DNA of 64,000 bases, taken from Streptomyces filamentosus (GTDB lineage Bacteria > Actinomycetota > Actinomycetes > Streptomycetales > Streptomycetaceae). Position 1 is the first letter of the stretch. Each line of letters opens with the position of its first letter. The position numbers were made by a program, and so were the translations under genes. A model generated the notes under the pieces. The model was not told the DNA's origin. It saw nothing but the letters and a program-made list of their open reading frames with translations, and searched no databases. The DNA lies in contig NZ_BNBE01000004.1 of assembly GCF_014654895.1 (NCBI RefSeq), positions 372,001 to 436,000 on the forward strand. The letters run 5' to 3'. Positions 32,980 through 41,827 of this stretch are shown in pieces.

Positions 32980-34295
32980 CCGTCCCGTCCGCCCCCGTCC
33001 CCCACCGCCCCCGCCTCCCCGAAGCGGCCGGTGAACCAGGCCGTCGCCAGCGCCGCCACCTCCTCCAGGGCTCCGGGCTCCTCGAAGAGGTGACCGGCGT
33101 CCGGCACGACCTCCAGCCGGCGCTCGCAGCGCAGCAGTTCCAGGGCCCGCCGGTTGAGGTCCAGGACGGGCTCGTCGGCCCCGCCGACGATCAGCAGGGT
33201 CGGGGCCCTGACCCGGCCCAGCCGCTCCCCCGCCAGGTCGGGCCTGCCGCCCCGCGACACCACGGCCGTCGCGTCGTCCCCCGGTGAGGCCGCCGCCCAC
33301 AGCGCGGCGGCCGCGCCCGTGCTCGCCCCGAAGTAGCCCCGGGGCAGGGCCCCGGTGCCCGGCCGACCGGCCGCCCAGGTCGCGGCGCGGGCCAGCCGCC
33401 CGGCGAGCAGCGGGGTGTCGAAGACCCGCGCCCGGTCGGCCGCCTCGGCCTCGGTGAGCAGGTCGAAGAGGAGCGTCCCGAGGCCCGCCCGGTTCAGGGC
33501 GGCGGCCACCGCGCGGTTCCGGGGACTGCGCCGGCCGCTGCCGCTGCCGTGGGCGAAGAGGACGAGCCCGGTGGCCCCGTCGGGGAGGGCCAGGTCGCCC
33601 GGCAGCTCCGGTCCCCCGGCCGGGATCCGTACGTCCTCGTGGCGGACGACCGGGTCGCGCGCCGCCCGGCTCCGGTCGAGCCGGGCCACCACCTCGGCGT
33701 CCCGCGTCTGCCCGAAGTCCCGGTAGAACTGGCCGACCGCGGCGAAGGACGCCGGGGCGCGGACGGCGACCGTCTCGTCGGCCTCGCCGCCGAGCCGGAC
33801 CGTCCAGTCGCGCGGCGCCACCGGCACCGCGAGCACGATCCGGGCGGCGCCCCCGGCCCGTACCACCCGGCAGGCCGCCAGCGCGGTCGCGCCGGTGGCG
33901 ATCCCGTCGTCGACGACGACGACCGTCCGCCCCTCCAGCGGCACGGCCCGGCGGCCGCCCCGGTACGTCCGGGCCCGCTCGGCCAGCACCGCCCGCTCGC
34001 GCTCCTCGACCGCCGCCAGCTCCCGGCCGGTGACGCCCGCGCCCCGCACGATCTCCTCGTTGAGGACCCGGACCCCGCCCTCCCCGATGGCGCCCATGGC
34101 CAGCTCGGGCCGGCTCGGCACGCCCAGTTTCCGCACCAGGCAGACGTCCAGGGGCGCGCCGAGGGCCTCGGCGACCTCGGCCGCCACCGGGACGCCGCCG
34201 CGCGGCAGGCCGAGGACGACGGCCCCGGCGCCCCGGAGGTGGTCGAGGCGGGCGGCGAGCTGCCGTCCGGCGTCCGTGCGGTCGGCGAAGTACAT
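32973..34295 (-). CDS. Phosphoribosyltransferase-alpha/beta hydrolase fusion protein
   Basis: 440 residues from the ATG at 34295. Residues 1-215 are a phosphoribosyltransferase (LPRGGVPVAAEVAEAL; PRPP loop VVVVDDGIATGATA), and 225-440 an alpha/beta hydrolase of the dienelactone hydrolase kind (LVLFAHGSGSGR; nucleophile Ser in GASTG; Asp in VGGADEPV; His in DAGHLFEEPG). Such fusions occur in actinobacteria and proteobacteria, often near universal stress proteins; the reaction is unknown. It follows the universal stress protein gene by 98 bp on the same strand. The end overlaps the convergent LysM gene. Confidence 0.88.
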   Translation of the reverse strand: MYFADRTDAGRQLAARLDHLRGAGAVVLGLPRGGVPVAAEVAEALGAPLDVCLVRKLGVPSRPELAMGAIGEGGVRVLNEEIVRGAGVTGRELAAVEERERAVLAERARTYRGGRRAVPLEGRTVVVVDDGIATGATALAACRVVRAGGAARIVLAVPVAPRDWTVRLGGEADETVAVRAPASFAAVGQFYRDFGQTRDAEVVARLDRSRAARDPVVRHEDVRIPAGGPELPGDLALPDGATGLVLFAHGSGSGRRSPRNRAVAAALNRAGLGTLLFDLLTEAEAADRARVFDTPLLAGRLARAATWAAGRPGTGALPRGYFGASTGAAAALWAAASPGDDATAVVSRGGRPDLAGERLGRVRAPTLLIVGGADEPVLDLNRRALELLRCERRLEVVPDAGHLFEEPGALEEVAALATAWFTGRFGEAGAVGDGGGRDGQ

Positions 34296-34393
34296 GGCGC
34301 GCCGCCTTCCCGGTGGGCGTTGCCTGCGGGGCCTTGGCACCTCCAGGGTCCCACCCCTCCCCTCCGGGCGGCGCGACGCGGCCGGGCGGCAGG

Positions 34394-35317
34394 TCAGTCC
34401 GCGGTGTTCCGGACGACGGCGACGGGGCAGTGGGCGTGGTGCAGCAGGGCCTGGCTCACGGAGCCGAGGAGCAGCCCGGCGAAGCCGCCCCGGCCGCGGG
34501 CCCCCATGACGAGCAGCTGGGCCCCTGCGCTCTCCTCCAGCAGGACCTCGCGCGGCTTCCCGCGCAGCAGCCGGGGCTCCGCCCCGATCCCGGGGTGTCG
34601 CACGGCGGCCCGGGCCAGCGCCCCGTCGAGGACGTGTTCCGCCTCCTCCCGCACCTTCTCGGCGTCGTGGAAGGCGAAGGTGAGGTCCCCCGGCCCGGAG
34701 CGCGGGGTCCAGGCGTGGACGGCGACGAGCGCGGCGCCGCGGGTCCGCGCCTCCGCGAACGCGAAGTCGACGGCGGCGTCGGAGTCCGGCGAGCCGTCGA
34801 CCGCGAGGAGCACCGGTCCGTCCGGCTCGTCCCGGCCGCGCACCACGAGGACGGGGCACGCCGCGTGGGCGGCGAGGTGGACGGCGACCGAGCCGAGCAC
34901 GAGGCCGCTGAAGCCGCCGGTGCCCCGGCTGCCGACGACCACGAGCTCGGCGCCCCGGGAGCGGGTGGCGAGGACCACGAGCGGTTCCCCGGTGATCAGC
35001 TCGCCGGAGACCTCGGTGCCGGGGGCGACCGCCTGGGCCCGGGCCACCGCCGTGTCCAGGACGATCTGCGCCTGCCGCCGCAGGCCGCTCTCGGTGGGCC
35101 CGTACACGGAGGGTTCCAGGTCGACGCGGAAGAGCGGCCAGAGGAAGGCGTGCGCGACGACGAGCCGCGTCCCGCGCCGGGCCGCCTCCAGCGCCGCCGT
35201 CTCGACCGCTTCCAGCGCCGACCGCGAGCCGTCCGTGCCGACGAGGACGAACGGCCCGCCGGACGCCTCCGCGGGGGTGGTCTCCGGCGTCGTGGCCCGT
35301 CCGTCGCTGCGTTCCAT
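34394..35317 (-). CDS. Tandem universal stress protein (UspA family)
   Basis: 307 residues with two Usp domains (about 22-158 and 168-305). Each ends with the ATP-binding signature: GSRGTGGFSGLVLGSVAVHL and GARGRGGFAGLLLGSVSQAL; the starts are VLVGTDGSRSALEAV and VLLAVDGSPDSDAAV. Cytoplasmic. Tandem Usp proteins of actinobacteria are linked with dormancy, hypoxia or redox stress under DevR-type control; I cannot confirm a DevR box here. It probably shares a transcript with the phosphoribosyltransferase fusion downstream. Confidence 0.93.
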   Translation of the reverse strand: MERSDGRATTPETTPAEASGGPFVLVGTDGSRSALEAVETAALEAARRGTRLVVAHAFLWPLFRVDLEPSVYGPTESGLRRQAQIVLDTAVARAQAVAPGTEVSGELITGEPLVVLATRSRGAELVVVGSRGTGGFSGLVLGSVAVHLAAHAACPVLVVRGRDEPDGPVLLAVDGSPDSDAAVDFAFAEARTRGAALVAVHAWTPRSGPGDLTFAFHDAEKVREEAEHVLDGALARAAVRHPGIGAEPRLLRGKPREVLLEESAGAQLLVMGARGRGGFAGLLLGSVSQALLHHAHCPVAVVRNTAD

Positions 35318-35442
35318 CGCTGTTCCGTCCTTCCGGTGGGGGTGCGCCGTGCGCGGGTGTCGATCGAGTACACCCGTCGGCTGCCCCCGGGGCCCGGAGG
35401 CACGCGGGCCGGAGGTCCCGCGTGACCCCGCCGAAGGCCCCG

Positions 35443-36207
35443 TCAGGCGGCGAGGAACGCCTCGACGGCGCGGGCCAGGTCCTTCGGGTTCTCCTCAGGC
35501 GGGTAGTGCCCCGCATCCGCGAGGACCTCCAGGCGGGCGTTGGGGTACCAGCGCAGCCAGGTCGCCTCCATCGCCTCGGCGCCGAGCGCCGGGTCGTGGG
35601 CGCCGACGACCAGCAGCACGGGGACCGGGTTGTCGCGGACCCGCTCGTGGAAGTCGGCGGTGGCCCAGGAGTCCAGGTAGGAGCGGAAGGCGGCCGCGGA
35701 GGAGCGGTTCACCGAGCGGTCGACGGCGGCGTCCAGCCACGGGGCGCCGTGCCGGCCGCCGGTGGTGTGGTCGATGATGGCCCGGCGCAGCGCCGGGTCG
35801 TCGACGGCCCCGGCGAACAGCTGCCGGCTCTCCTCGTCCAGGGGGAAGCCGGCGGCGGAGACCGGGGAGATCCCGATGAGCGAGCGGACCCGGCCGGGGG
35901 CGTCGAGCAGCATCAGCTGGGCCGCCTTGCCGCCCATGGAGTGGCCGATGACGGAGAAGGAGTCCCAGCCGAGGTCGTCGGCGACGGCCAGGGCGTCCGC
36001 GGCGACCTCCTCCATGGTGTAGGCGCCCTCCGCGTCGAGGGCCTCGCCGTAGCCGCGGCAGTCGAGGAAGGCGTAGCTGCCCGTCGTCTCGTCGAGGTGG
36101 GCGCGGAGCGGGTCGAAGGTGCTGCGGTCGCCGAACCAGTTGTGGAGGACGAGGGCCCTCCCCGGGCCGTCGCCGTGGACGTCATACGGAAGGACCCGGC
36201 CGGTCAT
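35443..36207 (-). CDS. Alpha/beta hydrolase
   Basis: 254 residues from the ATG at 36207 (AGGGGG upstream); the open frame runs further, but that region has promoter-like composition. Alpha/beta hydrolase fold: LVLHNWFGDRSTFDPL with the oxyanion region, YAFLDCRGYGEA, nucleophile Ser in VIGHSMGGKAAQ, acid Asp in VVGAHDPALG, and His in LADAGHYPPEENP. The family includes esterases, haloperoxidase-like hydrolases and C-C hydrolases; the substrate is unknown. No signal peptide. Divergent from the large SpoIIE phosphatase, with about 240 bp between. Confidence 0.88.
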   Translation of the reverse strand: MTGRVLPYDVHGDGPGRALVLHNWFGDRSTFDPLRAHLDETTGSYAFLDCRGYGEALDAEGAYTMEEVAADALAVADDLGWDSFSVIGHSMGGKAAQLMLLDAPGRVRSLIGISPVSAAGFPLDEESRQLFAGAVDDPALRRAIIDHTTGGRHGAPWLDAAVDRSVNRSSAAAFRSYLDSWATADFHERVRDNPVPVLLVVGAHDPALGAEAMEATWLRWYPNARLEVLADAGHYPPEENPKDLARAVEAFLAA

Positions 36208-36449
36208 GGTGCCCCCTGCGTGCGAGGTGGTGGAGGTGGTGGGTGGTGTCCTCCGCGCGCTCGGCGCGACGGCGGACGACGACCGAGTGTGACGGTCCGG
36301 AAGCGCTTGGTCAACAGGATCCGGGATTCCGGGGACGGCGCGGGCACGCGCGCGCGGCACGAGGGAACGGCCGTTCCTGGCCCGCTCCGGTTCGGTGCCG
36401 GGCCGTCGCCGGGATGCGGCGGGTTTCGCAGCGGGCGCATGCTGGCTGT

Positions 36450-38999
36450 GTGACCCCGCGCGCCCCGTCGCCCGGCCCGCCTTCCGGCCGGGCGTCCCCC
36501 GGTACGCCGCCGCCGGCCCTGACGCAGGCGCTGGCGGAGGCGGCGACGGGCGCCGTCGAGGAGGTCGACGGCTATGCCGGCGGGGTGTACCTGCGGTCCG
36601 GCACGGAGGGGCTGCTGCGGCTCTCGGTGCTCGCGGGGCTGCCGGGCGAGCTGTTCCGGCCGTGGTCGCGGATGCACACCAACCGTCCGTTCCCGGTCGC
36701 CGAGGTGCACCGGTCCGGGCAGTCGGTGCACCTGTCGGACGTCGAGGAGTCGATGCGCCGGTTTCCGCAGCTGGTGGCGAGCCTCCCGTTCCCGTTCGCC
36801 TCGCTGTACGCGCCCGTGGTCGCCGGCCGGGAGCGCTTCGGGGTCCTGGTGGTGCTGCGGCCCCCGGCCCCGGGCCTGCCCGTCGGTGCGCGGGACAGGG
36901 AGCGGACGACCCGGGCGGGACTGCGGCTCGGGGAGGTGCTGGCGGGGCTCGCGGCGAAGGGGACGGCCGTGGCGTGGCCGGGCGAGCCGGTCTGCGTGCA
37001 GCTGCCCTCGGGGGCGGTGCCGCCGGTCCGGTTCGGCTCCTTCGACTGGGACCTGGCGGCGGGGACCGTGGCCATGGACGACGGGCTGCGGGCGATCCTC
37101 GGCGTGCGGGAGGCGTCCCCGCTGCCGGTCGAGGCGCTGACCTCGCGGCTGGACCCGGAGGACGGCTACGCGCTGTGGGCGGTGGCCCGCAGGACGGGCG
37201 CGCCGGACGGCGGGGGGTCGGTGCGGCGCCTGCGGCTGAAGGGACCGGACGGCGGGCTGCACCTGCTGGAGGTGTCGGCGCGCTCGCGGTTCGTGGGGCG
37301 GGACGGGCACGGGCACCTGGCGGGCGCGCTGGTGGACCTGGGCACGGGGCTCGTCGGCTCGGACGCCACGGACCGGCTGCCGCGGGCCATCCTGGCCATC
37401 GACCGGCTCGGCCGCGTCACCTACGTGAACGAGCGGACCGAGCGCCTCCTCGGGCGGCCGCGCGGCGCGCTGGCCGGGCGGCCGCTGTGGGAGGCGCTGC
37501 CGTGGTTCGCCCATCCGTTCCACGAGGAGCAGCTGCGGGCGGCGCTGCTGTCGTCCGAGCCGGTGCGGTTCCTGGCCCGCCCGGAGGGGGACCGGTGGCT
37601 GTCGGTGTCGCTGCACCCGGGGCGGGACGGCGTGACCATGGTCCTCGTCCCCGAGGAGGCCCCGGTGCCGGAGGCGTCCGCGCCGCCGCCCGTGCCCTCC
37701 TCCGTACCGCCACCGGCGCCGGCGCCGCCCCGGCCCGCGGCGTCCCCGCGGGCCGGGGACGGGATCGGGTCGGCGGGCGCGCGGGCGTCGTCGCTGTACC
37801 GGCCGGTGGCGCTGGCGATCGCGCTGACCGAGGCGGTGACGGCGCGGCAGGTGTCGGCGGTGGTCACCGAGGAGCTGCTGCCGGCCTTCGGCGGCCGGCA
37901 GCTGGCGATCTACCTGCTGAGCGACCGGCGGCTGTACCTGGCGTGGGAGACGGGTTTCCCGCCGGGCTTCCTGGACCCGTTCGACGGGGTGGCGCTGGAC
38001 GCCCGGGTGCCGGGGGTGGACGTGCTGACGACGGGGCGGGCGCTGTTCTTCGAGTCGATGGAGAGCCTGGGCCGGGCCTATCCGGAGCTGCCGCTGGACG
38101 CGGAGAGCGGGGCGCGGGCCTTCCTGCCGCTGATCGCCTCGGGCCGTCCGGTGGGCTCCTGCATCCTCGGTTTCGACCGGCCGCGCGACTTCGACCCGGA
38201 GGAGCGGGCGGTGCTCACCGCGCTGACCGGGCTGATCGCGCAGGCGCTGGAGCGGGCGCAGCGGTACGACTCCGAGGCCGCGGTGGCGCGGGGGCTCCAG
38301 GACGCGCTGCTGCCGCACCGGCTGCCGGTGCGGGCGGGCGTGGAGACGGTGGGCCGCTATCTGCCGGGGACGCAGGGCATGGACGTGGGCGGCGACTGGT
38401 ACGACGTGGTGGAGACGGGGCGGGGCGAGCTGGCGCTGGTGATCGGGGACGTCCAGGGGCACGGGGTCGCGGCGGCGGCGACGATGGGGCAGCTGCGGAG
38501 CGCGGTGCGGGCGTTCGCGCTGAGCGGGCTGCCGCCGCAGGAGGTCGTGCGGGGCACCAACCGGCTCCTCATCGACCTGGACCCCGGGCAGTTCGCGAGC
38601 TGCTGCTACGTGGTCCTGGAGCCTCGGACGGGCGAGGTGCGGGCGGTGCGGGCCGGGCATCCGCAGCCGCTGCTGCGCCGGCCGGACGGGACGGCTCAGG
38701 TGCTGGACGTCGCGGGCGGGGTGGTGCTCGGGGTGGACGAGCGGGCCGCGTACCCGGTGACGCGGCTGCGGCTGGATCCGGGTGCGGTGCTGGCGCTGCA
38801 CACGGACGGGCTGGTGGAGCGGCCGGGCGCGGACATCGACGAGGGCGTGGAGCGGCTGCGGCGGACGCTGGCGTCGACGGGGTCGCTCTCCCTGCCGGAG
38901 GCGGCGGACCGGCTGATGCACGAGGCGGTGCGGGCGTCGGACCGGCCCGACGACATCGCCCTGCTGCTGGCGGCCCGGGAGGGGCCCGGCGGCGGGTAG
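36450..38999 (+). CDS. SpoIIE-type protein phosphatase with GAF and PAS sensors
   Basis: 849 residues from the GTG at 36450 (CATGCT 6 nt upstream). Order: GAF (about 20-160), PAS (about 195-300; FGSFDWDLAAGTVAMDDGLR), a second PAS (about 315-410; ILAIDRLGRVTYVNERTERL), a Pro/Ala linker, a second GAF (about 460-610) and a PPM/SpoIIE phosphatase (about 620-840; GMDVGGDWYDVV, VIGDVQGHGVAAA, LALHTDGLVERPG, RPDDIALLL), with all metal-binding Asp present. Proteins like this act on anti-anti-sigma factors in response to signals sensed by GAF/PAS; Streptomyces has dozens. No anti-sigma partner is adjacent. Cytoplasmic. Confidence 0.93.
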   Translation: MTPRAPSPGPPSGRASPGTPPPALTQALAEAATGAVEEVDGYAGGVYLRSGTEGLLRLSVLAGLPGELFRPWSRMHTNRPFPVAEVHRSGQSVHLSDVEESMRRFPQLVASLPFPFASLYAPVVAGRERFGVLVVLRPPAPGLPVGARDRERTTRAGLRLGEVLAGLAAKGTAVAWPGEPVCVQLPSGAVPPVRFGSFDWDLAAGTVAMDDGLRAILGVREASPLPVEALTSRLDPEDGYALWAVARRTGAPDGGGSVRRLRLKGPDGGLHLLEVSARSRFVGRDGHGHLAGALVDLGTGLVGSDATDRLPRAILAIDRLGRVTYVNERTERLLGRPRGALAGRPLWEALPWFAHPFHEEQLRAALLSSEPVRFLARPEGDRWLSVSLHPGRDGVTMVLVPEEAPVPEASAPPPVPSSVPPPAPAPPRPAASPRAGDGIGSAGARASSLYRPVALAIALTEAVTARQVSAVVTEELLPAFGGRQLAIYLLSDRRLYLAWETGFPPGFLDPFDGVALDARVPGVDVLTTGRALFFESMESLGRAYPELPLDAESGARAFLPLIASGRPVGSCILGFDRPRDFDPEERAVLTALTGLIAQALERAQRYDSEAAVARGLQDALLPHRLPVRAGVETVGRYLPGTQGMDVGGDWYDVVETGRGELALVIGDVQGHGVAAAATMGQLRSAVRAFALSGLPPQEVVRGTNRLLIDLDPGQFASCCYVVLEPRTGEVRAVRAGHPQPLLRRPDGTAQVLDVAGGVVLGVDERAAYPVTRLRLDPGAVLALHTDGLVERPGADIDEGVERLRRTLASTGSLSLPEAADRLMHEAVRASDRPDDIALLLAAREGPGGG

Positions 39000-39129
39000 G
39001 GCTCACCCGGTCGGGTCAGCGGCGCTGGTCGGCGGGGGCGGGCGCGACGAGGCTGGGGAGGGTCCGTGCCGTCCGGGCCCGGACGAGACGGGGTGGCCGC
39101 GCGGCGGCCGCCCGAGGCGAGGAGGTCCC

Positions 39130-39390
39130 GTGCAGCAGGACAAGCAGCCCGACTACCGTCCCGTGGTCTTCCGCGACCGTTCGGCGGGGTACGCGTTCCT
39201 GACCCGGTCGACCGCGACGAGCGAGCGGACGATCGAATGGGACGACGGTGAGACGTATCCGGTGATCGACGTCGAGATCTCGTCGGAGAGCCACCCGTTC
39301 TACACGGGGAAGGCGAGGACCGTGGACACGGAGGGCCGGATCGCCAAGTTCGAGCGCCGCTACGGCGAGGGCGGCGAGGGCGCCTCGTAG
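39130..39390 (+). CDS. rpmE2: Ribosomal protein L31 type B
   Basis: 86 residues from the GTG at 39130, with AGGAGG six nt upstream. Matches L31 by YRPVVFRDRSAGYAFLTRSTA and ISSESHPFYTGKARTVDTEGR. The CXXC zinc motif of the housekeeping copy is absent, so this is the zinc-independent paralogue that replaces it when zinc is scarce. In Streptomyces that copy is normally repressed by Zur, but I see no clear Zur box in the 130 bp upstream. Confidence 0.95.
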   Translation: MQQDKQPDYRPVVFRDRSAGYAFLTRSTATSERTIEWDDGETYPVIDVEISSESHPFYTGKARTVDTEGRIAKFERRYGEGGEGAS

Positions 39391-39498
39391 GGGCGCGCCG
39401 TGGGCGGGGGCGGTGGGCGGTGCGTCCGGTGGACGCCGCCCGGCCGCCCCTGCCTCAGGGGTGTCCCCCGTTTCCGGGGAACGGCGGGGGCGGGTGGA

Positions 39499-39996
39499 TC
39501 AGCCCTCGACGACGCCGGACTTGGCGATCTGGATCTTGGCGCTGGTGGCGCCGGAGCGGGAGCCCAGGGCCTCGACCTGCTTGACGACGTCCTGGCCCTC
39601 GACGACCTCGCCGAAGACGACGTGCTTGCCGTCCAGCCAGTCGGTGACGACGGTGGTGATGAAGAACTGCGAGCCGTTGGTGCCCGGGCCGGCGTTCGCC
39701 ATCGAGAGCAGGAACGGGCGGTCGTGCTTGAGCTTGAAGTTCTCGTCGGCGAACTTCTCGCCGTAGATGCTCTTGCCGCCGGTGCCGTTGTGGTTGGTGA
39801 AGTCGCCGCCCTGGAGCATGAAGGCGGGGATCACGCGGTGGAAGCCGGAGCCCTCGTAGCCGAAGCCGTTCTGGCCGGTGGCGAGCTCGCGGAAGTTGCG
39901 CGCCGTCTGGGGGACGACGTCGTCGAAGAGGTGGAAGACGATGCGGCCGATGGGGTCGCCGTTGACGGTGATGTCGAAGAAAACGTTGTTGCTCAT
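39499..39996 (-). CDS. ppiA: Peptidyl-prolyl cis-trans isomerase, cyclophilin type
   Basis: 165 residues, AGGATGT upstream. Single cyclophilin domain: GRIVFHLFDDVVPQTARNFREL, the active-site FHRVIPAFMLQGGDFTNHNGTGG with catalytic Arg, SMANAGPGTNGSQFFITT, and WLDGKHVVFGEV. No signal peptide, so cytoplasmic. It catalyses proline isomerisation in protein folding. Convergent with rpmE2. Very conserved and of normal length. Confidence 0.97.
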   Translation of the reverse strand: MSNNVFFDITVNGDPIGRIVFHLFDDVVPQTARNFRELATGQNGFGYEGSGFHRVIPAFMLQGGDFTNHNGTGGKSIYGEKFADENFKLKHDRPFLLSMANAGPGTNGSQFFITTVVTDWLDGKHVVFGEVVEGQDVVKQVEALGSRSGATSAKIQIAKSGVVEG

Positions 39997-40120
39997 GGGG
40001 ACATCCTGTCATTACCCGCGCACCGCGCGCGCACGGACCGCCCCCCGGCGGGTCACGACGTGCCGGTGCCCCGCGCGGACAGGGACGCGGGGCACCGGTG
40101 ACGGAGGGGGAGGCGGCGGG

Positions 40121-40339
40121 TCAGCGCAGTCCCTGGGCGGAGCTGTCGGCGACGGTGCCCTCCACCGTCGTGACGGTCTCGTGGAGGGTGGACGCGGCGC
40201 TGTCGTCCTGGAGGAGCCCGGTGGCCCCGCCCAGGCCCAGGGGGGTGTCCGCGGCGCTGGCCTGCGGCGGCGGGGTGACGAGGGCGGTGACGACGCCTGC
40301 GGCGAGGGAGGCGATGGCGAGCATGCTGCGCTTCTTCAT
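40121..40339 (-). CDS. Small secreted peptide of unknown function
   Basis: 72 residues with a Sec signal (MKKRSMLAIASLAAGVVTAL, cleavage near residue 30 at ASAAD). The mature part is about 42 residues with LGLGGATGLLQDD and a Thr/Ser/Val-rich end, without Cys. Like the small protein at 13362, it is a stand-alone exported peptide of the kind abundant in Streptomyces. A TTGACC element lies 12 nt before the start on the minus strand. Function unknown. Confidence 0.7.
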   Translation of the reverse strand: MKKRSMLAIASLAAGVVTALVTPPPQASAADTPLGLGGATGLLQDDSAASTLHETVTTVEGTVADSSAQGLR

Positions 40340-40417
40340 GCCCTGGTCAACTGTCGGGACGGAAAAGGGTTACGGGTCTCGGCCCGGCCGGTGGCGCCGG
40401 CCCGCCGGCGGCCCGGG

Positions 40418-40921
40418 TCAGTCCTCGTCGGGGTCGGTCTCCACGTAGACGGTCATCCCGGTCCTGCGGGCCCGGTCGATCTCGGCGAGCCGGGTGAACT
40501 CGCGCGGTTCCATCTCCCGCTCCCACTCCTCCAGGGTCCCCAGGCGGTACTCGCTGTGCTCCCGCGGGTCGAGGACGAGACCGGCGATCTGCTCGTCCGT
40601 CAGCTCGCCGCCGTCGAAGATGAAGCCGATGCGGTTGGCGGGCCACTCCGCGCCCCGGTCCGTGGCGAAGTGGGTGCCGAGGAGGCGGGGTTCGCCGGTG
40701 AAGACGATCCCGGTCTCCTCGCGGCACTCGCGCACCGCGGTCTCCCAGGGGGTCTCCCCCGGGTCCATGTTGCCGCCGGGCCACTGCCACCGTTCGCCGA
40801 GGTAGGCGGCGCGGAGCTGGAGGGCCCGGCCCGCGGTGTCGGTGAAGTAGAGGCAGGCGTACGCGGTCGCCCTGGGGAGGGTCTCGACGTACTCGGCGGG
40901 CGGCAGCCAGGTGTTCGTCAT
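40418..40921 (-). CDS. Nudix hydrolase
   Basis: 167 residues. The Nudix box is complete: GGNMDPGETPWETAVREC continuing into REETGI, with all Glu metal ligands. It removes a nucleoside diphosphate-linked group from an unknown substrate, such as an oxidised nucleotide or sugar nucleotide. The C-terminal part (SEYRLGTLEEWEREMEP) is helical and acidic. Cytoplasmic and monocistronic, next to a run of six CCCCGT units. Confidence 0.93.
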   Translation of the reverse strand: MTNTWLPPAEYVETLPRATAYACLYFTDTAGRALQLRAAYLGERWQWPGGNMDPGETPWETAVRECREETGIVFTGEPRLLGTHFATDRGAEWPANRIGFIFDGGELTDEQIAGLVLDPREHSEYRLGTLEEWEREMEPREFTRLAEIDRARRTGMTVYVETDPDED

Positions 40922-41044
40922 GGAGGGCTCTCTCTCGACGGACCGATGGGTCGCCTCCCATCCAAGCGGTCCGGCGGGGGCGGTCCGGCCGCTCCGGGGC
41001 CGATCACCGGATCGTGTGATCGACTCCGGCGGGAGGGTGCCCCC

Positions 41045-41084
41045 GCCCGTCCCCGTCCCCGTCCCCGTCCCCGTCCCCGTCCCC
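41045..41084. repeat. Hexanucleotide tandem repeat (CCCCGT)6.5
   Basis: Six GT dinucleotides spaced exactly 6 bp inside a C tract between the Nudix gene and the two-component system. Such a repeat can expand or contract by slippage; no reading frame depends on it. Confidence 0.9.
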
Positions 41085-41119
41085 GGGGCGACCGTGCCCC
41101 GGCTCCGGCCGGGGGCGGG

Positions 41120-41827
41120 TCAGCCGGTCGAGACGAGTCCGGCCTCGTAGGCGAGGATGACGAGCTGGACCCGGTCGCGGGCCTCCAGCTTGGAGAGCAG
41201 CCGGGTCACGTAGGTCTTGACGGTGCCGGGCGTGATGTGGAGCCCTTCCGCTATCTCGGTGTTGGACAGGCCGCGGCCGACGAGGGTGAGCACCTCCCGT
41301 TCGCGTTCGGTGGTGCGCTCGGCGAGCCGGAGCGCGGCGGGCGGCGCACCGGCGGCGCGGGGGCCCTGGCCGTCGCGGGGGCGGCGGGTGAACTCCTTGA
41401 TGAGGCGTCCGGTGACGCCGGGGGCGATGAGGGCGTCGCCGGAGGCGACGATCCGGACGGCGGCGAGGATGTCGTCCATAGCCATGTCCTTGACGAGGAA
41501 GCCGGAGGCACCCGCGTGGAGGGCGCCGTAGACGTGGTCGTCGTCGTCGAAGGTGGTGAGGACGACGACCCGGGCGCCGGTGGGTCCCGCGGTGATCCGC
41601 CGGGTGGCCTCGATGCCGTCGGTGCCGGGCATGCGCAGGTCCATGACGACCACGTCGGCGCCGGTCTCCTCGACGAGCCGGACGGCCTCGTCGCCGTCGG
41701 ACGCCTCGCCGGCGACGAGGAGGTCGTCGGTCTCGGCCATGACCATGCGCAGGGCGGTGCGGATCAGCGGCTGGTCGTCGGCGAGGACGACCCGCACCGG
41801 GGGCCGGGACGGGGCGGGGGCGGTCAT
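41120..41827 (-). CDS. NarL/LuxR family response regulator
   Basis: 235 residues from the ATG at 41827. Receiver domain: VVLADDQPLIRTALRMVM, phosphoacceptor Asp in VVVMDLRMPGTDG, Thr in VVLTTFDDDD, Lys in GFLVKDM. A Gly/Pro/Arg-rich linker, then a LuxR helix-turn-helix (LTEREREVLTLVGRGLSNTEIAEGLH, in part). The ATG overlaps the stop of the histidine kinase gene (ATGA), so the two are translationally coupled. Likely target: the ABC exporter genes on the other side of the kinase, by analogy with many Gram-positive kinase/regulator/ABC sets. Confidence 0.95.
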   Translation of the reverse strand: MTAPAPSRPPVRVVLADDQPLIRTALRMVMAETDDLLVAGEASDGDEAVRLVEETGADVVVMDLRMPGTDGIEATRRITAGPTGARVVVLTTFDDDDHVYGALHAGASGFLVKDMAMDDILAAVRIVASGDALIAPGVTGRLIKEFTRRPRDGQGPRAAGAPPAALRLAERTTEREREVLTLVGRGLSNTEIAEGLHITPGTVKTYVTRLLSKLEARDRVQLVILAYEAGLVSTG

